Origin: JAXLQL01 sp046331625
GTDB taxonomy: Bacteria > Acidobacteriota > Terriglobia > Bryobacterales > Bryobacteraceae
Direction: 5' to 3'
DNA length: 64,000 bases
NCBI GenBank assembly: GCA_046331625.1
Contig: JAXLQL010000005.1
Span: forward strand, 62,001 to 126,000
A program made the translations under genes and the position numbers. Shown one piece after another: positions 16,533 through 25,300 of this stretch. The first letter of the stretch is position 1. Every line of letters begins with the position of its first letter. The notes beneath the pieces were generated by a model. That model saw nothing but the letters and a program-made list of their open reading frames with translations, had not been told where the DNA came from and searched no databases.

Positions 16533-17583
16533 CCCGCGCAACCATCCCCATTTCGACCGTATCCTGATCCGAGCCACCAACTGGGTGGGCGATGCAGTCA
16601 TGTCGCTGCCGGCGCTACGCGAAGTCCGGCGTTGTTTTCCCAAGGCGGAAATCGCCGTACTGGCCATGCCGTGGGTAGCCGATCTCTACCGCCGCGAGAC
16701 CTTCGCCGACCGCGTGATCCTGTATCAGTACCGGCGGGGTGCGAAAGACCTCGGTCCGAAGTGGAGACTGGCGCAAGAACTCCGCGCCATGCACTTCGAC
16801 TGCGCGCTGCTGCTGCCGAACTCCTTCGAGTCGGCGGCGCTCGCCCGGGCCGCTGGTATTCCCACCCGGATCGGCTACGCGCGCGACGGCCGCCGCGTGC
16901 TGCTGACCGATCCGATCGATGCACCCAAGAAAGGGTCGATCCCGCGCTTTGAAGCGTTCTACTACCTGGAAATGTTGCGCAGGCTCGGCTGGATCGCGGA
17001 ACTGCCGGCGCCGATCACCATTCGCCTGGAAGGTTCAGGCGAAGCAGCGCAGCGCGGCCGGGATCTGCTGCGCGACCGTGGACTCGCTGGAGCTGTCATC
17101 GGCCTGAGCCCCGGGGCTGCGTTCGGCGGCGCCAAGCGCTGGCTCCCGGAGCGATTCGCCGAGACAGCCCTGACGCTGTCGAAGAAACTGAAGGCGGCCG
17201 TGGCTATCTTCGGAACCGGTGGCGAGAAGCCCCTGTGCCAATCCGTGCACGGCATGCTGGAACGCGATGGTGTGCTCTGCCGCAACCTGGCCGGAGCCAC
17301 CTCGCTCGGCGAGTTTATCGAGATGGCCGCGGCCTGCCGCGTGTTTCTCACCAACGATTCGGGATCGATGCACATTGCCTCGGCGCTCGGCGTGCCAACC
17401 GTCGCCGTCTTCGGCGCTACTGACCATGTGGCCACGGGACCCACCGGAGAGCTCTCGCGCGTGGTCCGCGAGCCGGTGGACTGCAGCCCATGCCTGCTGC
17501 GCGAGTGCCCCATCGATCATCGCTGCATGACGCGCGTCACATCGGGCCAAGTGGTGAAGACGGCGCTGCACCTACTGAAGTAG
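16519..17583 (+). CDS. waaF: lipopolysaccharide heptosyltransferase II (GT9)
   Basis: This 354-residue GT9 glycosyltransferase adds heptose to the lipopolysaccharide inner core. The N-terminal motif RATNWVGDAVMSLPALREVR is characteristic of WaaF. The C-terminal half has GLSPGAAFGGAKRWLPERFAE and TNDSGSMHIASALGVPTVAVFG, the ADP-heptose-binding region, then CSPCLLRECPIDHRCM. It starts with GTG inside the preceding gene. A diverged copy of its last codons lies downstream at 17662-17724. Confidence 0.9.
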   Translation: MKRPDPRNHPHFDRILIRATNWVGDAVMSLPALREVRRCFPKAEIAVLAMPWVADLYRRETFADRVILYQYRRGAKDLGPKWRLAQELRAMHFDCALLLPNSFESAALARAAGIPTRIGYARDGRRVLLTDPIDAPKKGSIPRFEAFYYLEMLRRLGWIAELPAPITIRLEGSGEAAQRGRDLLRDRGLAGAVIGLSPGAAFGGAKRWLPERFAETALTLSKKLKAAVAIFGTGGEKPLCQSVHGMLERDGVLCRNLAGATSLGEFIEMAAACRVFLTNDSGSMHIASALGVPTVAVFGATDHVATGPTGELSRVVREPVDCSPCLLRECPIDHRCMTRVTSGQVVKTALHLLK

Positions 17584-17661
17584 GTCCTCCAGCGCCTGCA
17601 GTCACGCGACAACGCCCCCCTGGTCCGCGCCGTCGGCCAACCCGCGCACAGGGGAGCCAGC

Positions 17662-17724
17662 CACCGCCGCATGACCTGCGCACCTGAAAAAGTAGCGAAG
17701 GCAGCCCTGAACCTGCTGAAATAG
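17662..17724 (+). pseudogene. remnant of a waaF-like 3' end
   Basis: Read in one frame this segment gives HRRMTCAPEKVAKA then ALNLLK and a stop. The waaF gene ends HRCMTRVTSGQVVK then TALHLLK and a stop. Eleven or twelve of 20 residues agree when one gap is allowed. The region between the waaF stop and 17661 shows no clear match, so only the extreme C-terminus survives. The parent is either a lost paralogue or an older allele of waaF. Confidence 0.65.
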
Positions 17725-17731
17725 AGTTATC

Positions 17732-18097
17732 TTGGACACACGCGGAAAGATCGCCGATTCTTCCGTGCTGGACTCGCTTGTCAACGTCGAGTCAGCCACC
17801 TTCGTCAGCGGATACTTCGACCCGCTGTGGGCTCCCCATGCCGAACGGCTCGAGGAACTCTCCCGCCGCGGCCGCCCCCTCGTGGTGCTGCTGGCCGATC
17901 CTCCAGATCCGCTCCTGCCATCTCGCTCCCGTGCCGAACTGCTCGCCGGGCTCGATTGCGTGGATCACGTGCTTCTGCCCGAGCCATCGGGAAAGGCGCT
18001 CGATCCCAAGCGGCCCGTGGTGCAAGAGGAGCGATCCGACCTCGACCGCCGCCGCCAACTCATCCTGCACGTTCACTCCCGGCACGGGAGCCAATAG
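17732..18097 (+). CDS. nucleotidyltransferase-fold protein lacking the HxGH motif
   Basis: This 121-residue protein begins at TTG and resembles the cytidylyltransferase-like fold: VESATFVSGYFDPLWAPHAERLEELSRRG, then PLVVLLADPP and AELLAGLDCVDHVLL. RfaE2-type enzymes have HPGH at the position where this one has WAPH, so catalysis is doubtful. It lies between waaF and waaC and ends four bases before waaC. A functional RfaE2 is encoded separately at 25809-26285. Either a degenerate enzyme or a regulatory/structural homologue. Confidence 0.65.
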   Translation: MDTRGKIADSSVLDSLVNVESATFVSGYFDPLWAPHAERLEELSRRGRPLVVLLADPPDPLLPSRSRAELLAGLDCVDHVLLPEPSGKALDPKRPVVQEERSDLDRRRQLILHVHSRHGSQ

Positions 18098-18100
18098 CCG

Positions 18101-19063
18101 ATGCCGCGTCGTGTGCTCGTGATCCGGTTGGGAGCGATGGGCGACATTATCCACGCCCTTCCCGCCGTGGCTACGCTCAAGACCGGAATTGGCGATTGCC
18201 ATCTCACGTGGCTCGTGGAGCCTCGCTGGAGCCCGCTGCTCCAAGGGAACCCATTCGTCGACGAGGTGTGGGAGCTCGACCGCAGTGACTGGTCCGGGAT
18301 CAAGCAGTCGTGGACGCGGCTGCGCGAGGGCGGGTTTGACGTGGCCGTCGATCTGCAAGGCCTCATCAAATCGGCGTTGTGCGCCTTCGCGGCCAGCCCG
18401 CATTACTCGTTCGGTTTCCACTACTCGGCTGCGCGGGAGAAGGCCGCTTCCCTGCTCTACACCAACCGGATCCGCACCGAGTCGCGCCACGTGGTGGATC
18501 GCTACCTCGACATCGCGCTTGCGGCGGCGGGTACGGCGCGAGCCACCAAGCTATTCCCATTGCCCCAGGGTGCGCCCGAGGGGACGCTTCCGGACGGCCC
18601 TTTCATTTTGGCCAGCCCCTTCGCCGGGTGGGCCGCCAAGCAATGGCCACTCGAGCACTATTCGCGGCTGGCTCGGTTGCTCGCAAATGATGTGAATCTG
18701 CCGCTGGTGGTGAACGGTCCGCCGGAGAGTGCAACCGAGTTGCGGCGGGTCGAGGGTGCGCACGTGCATCTCTCCGGGCTCCCGGGACTGATCGATGCCA
18801 CCCGGCGCGCCGTTGGCGTCGTCGGAGTCGACAGTGGACCGCTCCACATGGCCGCGGCCCTGAAGATCCCGGGCGTGGCGATCTTCGGCCCAACGGATCC
18901 GGCGCGCAATGGTCCCTATGGAGACGCAATGACGGTGCTGCGTGACGCGGATGCGGCCACCACGTACAAGCGCGTCCGGCGAATCGACCCGGCCATGGCG
19001 GCCATCGCGCCTGAGCGCGTGATGGATGCACTCAAGGTCCGGCTGACTCAGGAGACCCGCTGA
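18101..19063 (+). CDS. waaC: lipopolysaccharide heptosyltransferase I-like (GT9)
   Basis: This 320-residue GT9 enzyme has the WaaC-like N-terminus VLVIRLGAMGDIIHALPAVATLK. Downstream are VDLQGLIKSALCAFAASPHYSFGFHYSAAREKAASLLYTNRI, typical of heptosyltransferase I, and GVDSGPLHMAAALKIPGVAIFGPTDPARNGPYG. It would add the first heptose to Kdo. It shares an operon with the nucleotidyltransferase-like gene upstream and overlaps the methyltransferase gene downstream by one base. Confidence 0.87.
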   Translation: MPRRVLVIRLGAMGDIIHALPAVATLKTGIGDCHLTWLVEPRWSPLLQGNPFVDEVWELDRSDWSGIKQSWTRLREGGFDVAVDLQGLIKSALCAFAASPHYSFGFHYSAAREKAASLLYTNRIRTESRHVVDRYLDIALAAAGTARATKLFPLPQGAPEGTLPDGPFILASPFAGWAAKQWPLEHYSRLARLLANDVNLPLVVNGPPESATELRRVEGAHVHLSGLPGLIDATRRAVGVVGVDSGPLHMAAALKIPGVAIFGPTDPARNGPYGDAMTVLRDADAATTYKRVRRIDPAMAAIAPERVMDALKVRLTQETR

Positions 19064-19629
19064 TGGAGCGGCGTTACTGGTTCCCCAAGCATTACGCCGA
19101 CGAGGTGCAACGGCTGCGCGTTCCCCTGGGTTTCGCGATGGCCGGCGCGTTCCTCTGGCTCGCCGAGCCAACCGCGGGATCGGTCTACCTCGCGCTGCCG
19201 TTTCTCATTCTCGGGCTGTTCATTCGCGGCTGGGCCGCCGGACATTTGGCCAAGAACGAAGACTTGGCGATGAGCGGTCCGTTCGCGCACGTGCGAAATC
19301 CGCTATATCTCGGAACGCTCACCGCAGCGATTGGATTGGCGGTGGCGGCGCGGAGTTGGTGGCTGGCGCTGTTGTTCGGAGTCGTGTTCATCTTGGTGTA
19401 CCTGCCGGCCATCGAACTCGAAGAACAGCACCTTCGCACGCTGTTTCCGGACTACCCATCCTACGCATCGCGCGTGCCGCTGCTGATGCCCACCGGCCGT
19501 CCGCTGGTATCGACGCAGCGGTTCCGTCCGGCGCTCTACGGGCGGAATCAGGAGTACAAGGCGATGCTCGGCTTCTTTGCGGCGATGGCATTCCTGGCGT
19601 GGCGCTCCGGCATCCTCCGCTTGCCATGA
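19063..19629 (+). CDS. isoprenylcysteine carboxyl methyltransferase-like membrane protein
   Basis: This 188-residue membrane protein has about four or five hydrophobic segments. The SAM-binding end of the ICMT/PEMT family is visible: GPFAHVRNPLYLGTL followed by ELEEQHLRTLFPDYPSY. Family members methylate lipids or isoprenoid-linked groups; the substrate here is unknown. Its start is fused to the end of waaC, which suggests a role in envelope lipid metabolism. Confidence 0.78.
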   Translation: MERRYWFPKHYADEVQRLRVPLGFAMAGAFLWLAEPTAGSVYLALPFLILGLFIRGWAAGHLAKNEDLAMSGPFAHVRNPLYLGTLTAAIGLAVAARSWWLALLFGVVFILVYLPAIELEEQHLRTLFPDYPSYASRVPLLMPTGRPLVSTQRFRPALYGRNQEYKAMLGFFAAMAFLAWRSGILRLP

Positions 19630-19649
19630 ACGAAGTTCCGGAGCCCGAA

Positions 19650-20030
19650 CTATAACAGCGTCGGGTCGATCTCTTCGTCGGTGTCCGCCGAGACCGATGC
19701 CTTCGCTTCCGGATGATCGAGATGCCGCCGCAACGCATCCGCGGATCCTCCGAAATACGTGTCGACCAGCTCACGAACAGCTACAGCACGGGCATGCTCG
19801 CGATCGAGCGCCGGCGAATAGAGAAATCGCCGGCTGACCTTGCGCCGCCGGACCGCTCCGCGTTTGGCCAATCGCTCGAGCACCGTCATCACCGTGGTGT
19901 AGGCGAGTCCGCGGGCGGCGAGCGCATCCTGGACTTCTTTGACGCCACCCTCGCCCAGATCCCAAAGCGCGCGCAGGCAAGCGAGCTCGAGCGGAGGCGG
20001 AATCTCGCTGGACCGGCCCGGCCTGCGCAC
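19650..20030 (-). CDS. BlaI/MecI/CopY family transcriptional regulator
   Basis: This 126-residue winged-helix protein shows the family pattern LELACLRALWDLGEGGVKEVQDALAARGLAYTTVMTVLERLAKRGAVRRRKVSRRFLYSP, followed by a short dimerisation part (VDTYFGGSADALRRHL). BlaI proteins repress genes until cleaved by a BlaR/MecR sensor protease. No sensor gene is adjacent. It is the last gene of the minus-strand run and begins four bases after the YhaM-like gene. Confidence 0.88.
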   Translation of the reverse strand: MRRPGRSSEIPPPLELACLRALWDLGEGGVKEVQDALAARGLAYTTVMTVLERLAKRGAVRRRKVSRRFLYSPALDREHARAVAVRELVDTYFGGSADALRRHLDHPEAKASVSADTDEEIDPTLL

Positions 20031-20034
20031 TCGA

Positions 20035-21105
20035 TCAGTCTCCCGAAAGCGCTTGCTTCAGGCGTTCGGCGAAGGGAGACTCGGGCTGCCTTTTCGGAGC
20101 CTGAGGCGGCGCTGCGGCAGCGGGTCTGGGAGCAGGAGGCGCGTTGTCGAGGAAGCGGTGTTTCTTGAGCACAGGGCGGTCGAGGGAAGGGATGAACGTG
20201 GTCCAGTTGCCCTCCACCAACTTGTCGCGTTCGATCGCGCCGCGCATGCACTCCATCTTCGAGTCGAGGTTGTCCAGGTGGTGAAGCAGCATCGCCTCGG
20301 CCAGCATCGGCGTCTTCGGGGACCCGAACTCGACCTCGCCGTGATGGCTCACGATGAGGTGTTCGACGAGTGTTCGAAGGCGCGGTGGAAAATCGGGGAT
20401 CTGCCGAATCTTGTCGCCAACCATGCGCAACCCAATCACGATGTGCCCGAGCAATTGCCCGTTGTCGGTGTAATTGAACGTGCGCTGGTAGGAGAGCTCC
20501 TCGATCTTGCCGATGTCGTGCAGCATTGCGCCGGTCAGCACGAGGTCCGCGTCAACGGCGGGATAGAGCGGCGCGACGACGCGGCACAATCCGCAAAGCT
20601 GCAGCACGTGTTCGAGCAAGCCGCCCAGCCAGGCGTGATGAATCGTCTTGGCGGCGGGAGCGCGCTTGTAGCGGCTGGCGATGTCGGGGTCTTCGAAGAT
20701 GGCGCTCAGCAGAGCCCGCAAGTGCGGATTCGCCATACCCGCGACAATGCCCCGGAGTTCCGCAAACATTTCCTCCGGATCGCGTTTCGACGCGGGAAGG
20801 AAGTCGCTCGGGTTCACTTCGTCTTCGGAAACGCGCTGCAGCGTGTGTACGGTGAACTGCATGCGATTCTGGAAGATCTGTGGCAGGCCCTTGACGCGGA
20901 CGAAGTCGTCGCGCTCGAAGGTTTCCATCACGGGCGCAACGTTGTCCCACATCTTCGCTTCGATGTCGCCGGTGCGATCACCGAGAACGAGCGAAAGATA
21001 CGGATCGCCGCTTCCCTTCTTCGAGCGGATGTCTTTGTGAAGTACGAGGTAGATGCCGTTGGCGATCTGCGATGACTGGAATTCGGCGATGAGAACGGAT
21101 TTCAT
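20035..21105 (-). CDS. YhaM-like 3'-5' exoribonuclease (OB fold plus HD domain)
   Basis: This 356-residue protein has an N-terminal OB-fold (GIYLVLHKDIRSKKGSGDPYLSLVLGDRTG) and an HD domain from about residue 150: IHHAWLGGLLEHV, then MLHDIGK with the HD pair at 196-197, and HLIVSHHGEVEFGSP. The order matches YhaM/CBF1-type exonucleases. The C-terminus is Pro/Ala-rich. It lies between the SurA-like gene and the BlaI-like gene on the same strand. Confidence 0.85.
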   Translation of the reverse strand: MKSVLIAEFQSSQIANGIYLVLHKDIRSKKGSGDPYLSLVLGDRTGDIEAKMWDNVAPVMETFERDDFVRVKGLPQIFQNRMQFTVHTLQRVSEDEVNPSDFLPASKRDPEEMFAELRGIVAGMANPHLRALLSAIFEDPDIASRYKRAPAAKTIHHAWLGGLLEHVLQLCGLCRVVAPLYPAVDADLVLTGAMLHDIGKIEELSYQRTFNYTDNGQLLGHIVIGLRMVGDKIRQIPDFPPRLRTLVEHLIVSHHGEVEFGSPKTPMLAEAMLLHHLDNLDSKMECMRGAIERDKLVEGNWTTFIPSLDRPVLKKHRFLDNAPPAPRPAAAAPPQAPKRQPESPFAERLKQALSGD

Positions 21106-21144
21106 GACAGGCGGGGCCCGGGACGCGTGGGCCCAGGGTGCGAA

Positions 21145-22302
21145 CTACTGTGTGTCTTTTGAACTGCTCTTCGATTTCTTTTGCGTGCCGGGGAGCGGAA
21201 CGGCCCACAGCAGGCGCTTGCGCTTCTTCTGATTGGCGACTTCGTTCTTGCTGACGGTCTCGGGCTTCAACTGCGCGGGATCGGTCCAGCGGGTGCTTTT
21301 GCCAGGAGCCGCGGCTGTGTCGAGGTAGCCGTCTTTGATCTCGAGGAACGCGTCTTGACGAAGCTGGGTCAGATACTCACGAACCTTCGGTTGGAAGACC
21401 GGCATGTAGAGCTTCTCGGTGATCACGTTCTCCACCTCCTCGAATTCGGCCTGCCCGGGCCGATGGCGTTCGTCGACGCGAAGAATGAGGAAGCCATTCT
21501 CGCTCTTGATCGGCGGATCGGTAAGGAAGCCGCGCTGTTGCTCCCAAACTAGGTCAATGATCTCCTTCTTCAGATCTTCCTTCTTGAAGGCGCCGAGCTC
21601 GCCGAAGTTTTGCGCGCTTTGCGAGTCGGAATTGTCTTTCGCGAGTTCGGGGAACTTCTCGCCCTTCTTGGCGCGCGCCACTAGATCCTTGGCTTTCTTC
21701 TCGGACGCCGCCACGCCAGCCGGATCTTTCCCTTGCGTCGAAATGAAGATCTCGCTGAGGAAGACTCGGTCTTCGCGGACGAACTCGGTCTTGTGCTCGT
21801 CGTAGTACTTGCGGATCTCGGCGCGCGGAATGTTGATGCGCCCGCCCACCTCCTGCCGGATGACTCGCTGTGTCAGCATGCCATTGCGCATTTCGCTCTT
21901 GTAGTCTTCGTACGACATGCCCGTTTGTTCCTTGAGGTAGGCTTGGAACTTTTCCGGGTCGGCGATGTTGGCTTGCTTCTGCAACTCGGCCAACTGCTTG
22001 GAGATCTCGCCATCGACATTGATGTTGAGCTCCTTGCCCTTCTGGACCAATAGCAACTGATCGATACGCTCGCGCAGGATATCCTTCTCACGCTCCTTGA
22101 CGCCGTCTTCCACAGCCTGCCCCTTGGCTCCGCGGCGTTGGAGATCGTCGGCGATGGCGGCGCGGCCCTTGTCCAGTTCGCCGCGCGTAACGATGTCGCC
22201 GTTGACCTTGGCGATGATCTCTTCCATTACGGTGACGTCGGCTGCCGAAAGCAATGCGAGGCCAGCCGCACAGGAAACGAGTGAAAACACGACTCGACGC
22301 AT
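21145..22302 (-). CDS. SurA-like periplasmic peptidyl-prolyl isomerase
   Basis: This 385-residue protein has a signal peptide (VVFSLVSCAAGLALLSA). SurA_N-type chaperone sequence follows (IIAKVNGDIVTRGELDKGR), then a parvulin domain at about 175-280 (EIFISTQGKDP..., FPELAKDNSDSQSAQNFGELGAFKK..., ENGFLILRVDERHRPGQAEFEEV). Such proteins fold outer-membrane proteins. I chose the ATG at 22302, seven bases after the mfd stop; a TTG at 22317 would overlap mfd. The C-terminus is Lys/Ser-rich. Confidence 0.87.
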   Translation of the reverse strand: MRRVVFSLVSCAAGLALLSAADVTVMEEIIAKVNGDIVTRGELDKGRAAIADDLQRRGAKGQAVEDGVKEREKDILRERIDQLLLVQKGKELNINVDGEISKQLAELQKQANIADPEKFQAYLKEQTGMSYEDYKSEMRNGMLTQRVIRQEVGGRINIPRAEIRKYYDEHKTEFVREDRVFLSEIFISTQGKDPAGVAASEKKAKDLVARAKKGEKFPELAKDNSDSQSAQNFGELGAFKKEDLKKEIIDLVWEQQRGFLTDPPIKSENGFLILRVDERHRPGQAEFEEVENVITEKLYMPVFQPKVREYLTQLRQDAFLEIKDGYLDTAAAPGKSTRWTDPAQLKPETVSKNEVANQKKRKRLLWAVPLPGTQKKSKSSSKDTQ

Positions 22303-22309
22303 ATGTTTA

Positions 22310-25300
22310 TTATCCAATACCTTGCAGTGAAATTTCAGCAGCCGCGGGATCCGGTGACAAAGCGCTCACCCGGCCTTCGAGGAACTCGATGAGCCCAGCT
22401 GGATCGGCGCCCGCCGGCGGCGTCAAGCGCAGAATTCCGCCGGGCGAAAATTGAGCGCCGGGTTCGTTTTGTACCAGATCCATGAGCCGCTCCGGATCGA
22501 TCTGCGAATCCGGGTGAAACTTCAATTGCACGGCGCCTGCCTTTCTCTCGATCGACTCGATGCCAGCTCTTTCGGCGGCGCTCTTGAGCACTGCGAAACG
22601 CAGCAGCAGTGCCACTGCAGGCGGGGCGGGACCGTAGCGATCCACCAGATCTTCCAATGCCTTGGCGGCTTTCGCGGCATCGCTCGCCTCGGCGATTCGT
22701 TTGTAGGCGCGCAGACGTTGGGTCTCGTCGCTGATCCAGTCCGAGGGGATGCGCAGGTCGAGCCCGAGGCTGACCGAAGTGTGAATCTCGGGCAACACCT
22801 GTTCCCCACGCAACTCTTTCACGGCGTTCTCGAGCAGCGACATGTACATGTCATAGCCCACCGCGTTGATGTGGCCGTGCTGCTCGCCGCCCAGGATGTT
22901 CCCTGCCCCGCGCAGTTCGAGATCGAGCGCGGCGATCTTGAATCCGGCGCCCAAGTCAGAGAACTCGCGCAGAGCAGCCAGCCGTTTGCGCGCGGTCTCG
23001 GTGAGTTCCGTGTCCTCGGGCACCAGCAAGTACGCGTAGGCTCGCCGGTTCGACCGGCCGACGCGGCCCCGCAACTGGTAAAGCTCGGAGAGGCCGTGGC
23101 GCTCGGCGTGTTCGATCACGATGGTGTTGGCGAGCGGAATGTCGATGCCGTTCTCGATGATGGTGGTGCAGACGAACACATCGAACTCGTGCCGCATGAA
23201 TCCGAGGATCACCTTCTCGAGTGCGGCTTCGTCCATTTGCCCGTGGCCCACGCCCACCTTCGCTTCCGGCACCAACTCCTGGATCATGGCCGCGCGTTGC
23301 CAGATGCTCTCCACGCGATTGTGCAGATAGTAGACCTGCCCGCCGCGCGCGAGTTCTTGCTCGATCGCCGTTTTGACGATGTCGGGGTTGAATCGCGCCA
23401 CCACGGTGTGGATCGCCAGCCGGTCCTTCGGCGGCGTCTCGATGATGGAGAGATCGCGCAGGCCGAGCATCGAAAGATGCAGCGTTCGCGGAATCGGCGT
23501 AGCGCTCATCGTAAGCACGTCGACGCTCTTGCGCAACTGCTTCAGCTTCTCTTTGTGCTTGACGCCGAAGCGTTGCTCTTCGTCGATGATGACGAGCCCG
23601 AGGTCACGAAAGTGTACGTCTGGCGAGAGCAGACGATGCGTACCCACAGCGATGTCGATCTTACCTTCCGCCAGTTCCTCCACAGAAGCCTTGAGTTCCT
23701 TGGCGGAGCGGAACCGGTTGAACATTTCCACCTTGGCCGGGAACGGCGCGAAGCGGCGCTTGAAGGTCTCGTAGTGCTGAAAGCACAGGACCGTGGTAGG
23801 CGCGAGCACCGCCACTTGCTTGCCATCGCCGAGCGCCTTGAACACGGCGCGCATGGCCACTTCCGTCTTGCCGTAGCCGACGTCTCCGCACAAGAGGCGA
23901 TCCATCGGATGCGGACTCTCCATGTCGCGCTTGATGTCTTCGATCGCGCGGAGTTGGTCTTTGGTTTCGGTGTACTCGAAGGCGTCTTCGAACTCGCGCT
24001 GCCAGTTCGAGTCGGGCGAGTAGGCGAACCCCTCGGCCATCTTGCGCTGAGCGTAGAGCTTCAACAGCTCTTCGGCCATGTCGCGCATCCTGGCCTTGAC
24101 CTTTGACTTGGTCTTTTCCCAGGTGGCGCCGCCCAGCTTGTCGAGCGAAGGCGCGCCTTCACCGGAGGCGCGATAGCGCTGGATCAGATCGAGCCGCGAA
24201 AGCGGAACATACAGCTTCGCGCCGCCCGAGTATTCGAGCAGCATGAAGTCGCCCTTGACGTCGCCTTGGGTGAGTTCGCGGATCCCGAGAAACTGCCCGA
24301 TTCCGTGCGTAGCGTGGACCACGTAGTCGCCCGGCTTGAGATCGCCGATGTCGGCGGCGAATGCGGCCACGTCACTCGTGCCGCGCACTGACGGATCAGA
24401 CGCGAGTTCGGAGTGCTCGAACAAGTCTTCCGACCCGAACAGCACCGCCTTCTGCTCGGGAAACGAAGCGCCCGCGCGGACCTTGCCTTTCGCCAGCAGC
24501 ACGCTCGCCAGGTCACCTTGATAGGCGCGGGCGGCAAGCAATGGAGCGGTAGCGGCCTCGGCCGGATCGAGCCCCACCTGGAACGGCACCGAGTACTCTT
24601 GCAGGATGTCGGCCATCCGCTCCATCTCGCCCGTGGAGGCCGAGAAGAAAACCACCCTGTTGCCTTGTTCCACCAACGCCCGGGCTTCGGCCACGGCGAC
24701 CTGCATGTTGTTGTGGAACCGCATCGACGGCCGCGCGGCCACGTGCCACGATCCCGGAGCGTCGAGTTCCAGTTCGCGGAACTCCACGCGCGGAAGACGA
24801 GCCGCGTGCTCGGTCAATTCATCCCAGGAAAGGTAGAGTTGCTCCAACGGAACGGGCGACTCCCGGCCAGGTTCGTTGAGCCGCTTCCACAGCCGTTCCG
24901 CAGCGCTCTTTGATTGCTCCGGCTCATCGAGCACCAACACCGTGCCCGAGCCCTGATCGAGCAGCGTGGATTTGCGAGGCCGCACGCGCGGCACGTGGAA
25001 CTCCCAACCGGCGAATGGCTCACCGGCCGGCGCGCCGAGTTCGTTCAGGATCGGCCGTGACCGGGGACACTCGGTCAGAGGCAGCAGGGTCACCTCGCTG
25101 ATCTTCAGCACGGACCGCTGCGTTTCCACGTGAAAGGTCCGCATGGACTCGACAGTGTCACCAAAGAACTCCACACGCACCGGATGTTGAGCCTCGGCCG
25201 GGAACACGTCGAGAATGCCGCCACGCACGGAGTACTCGCCCACCATTTCCACCGGCTCGCGCTTTTCGTAGCCGATGCTTTCGAGGTGCGTCACCAGATC

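Noticed and set aside
22451..24106. 551-residue plus-strand open frame
   Set aside because: It lies wholly antisense to mfd, whose motifs are complete, and its composition (His/Arg/Leu-rich) is typical of a GC-rich shadow frame.
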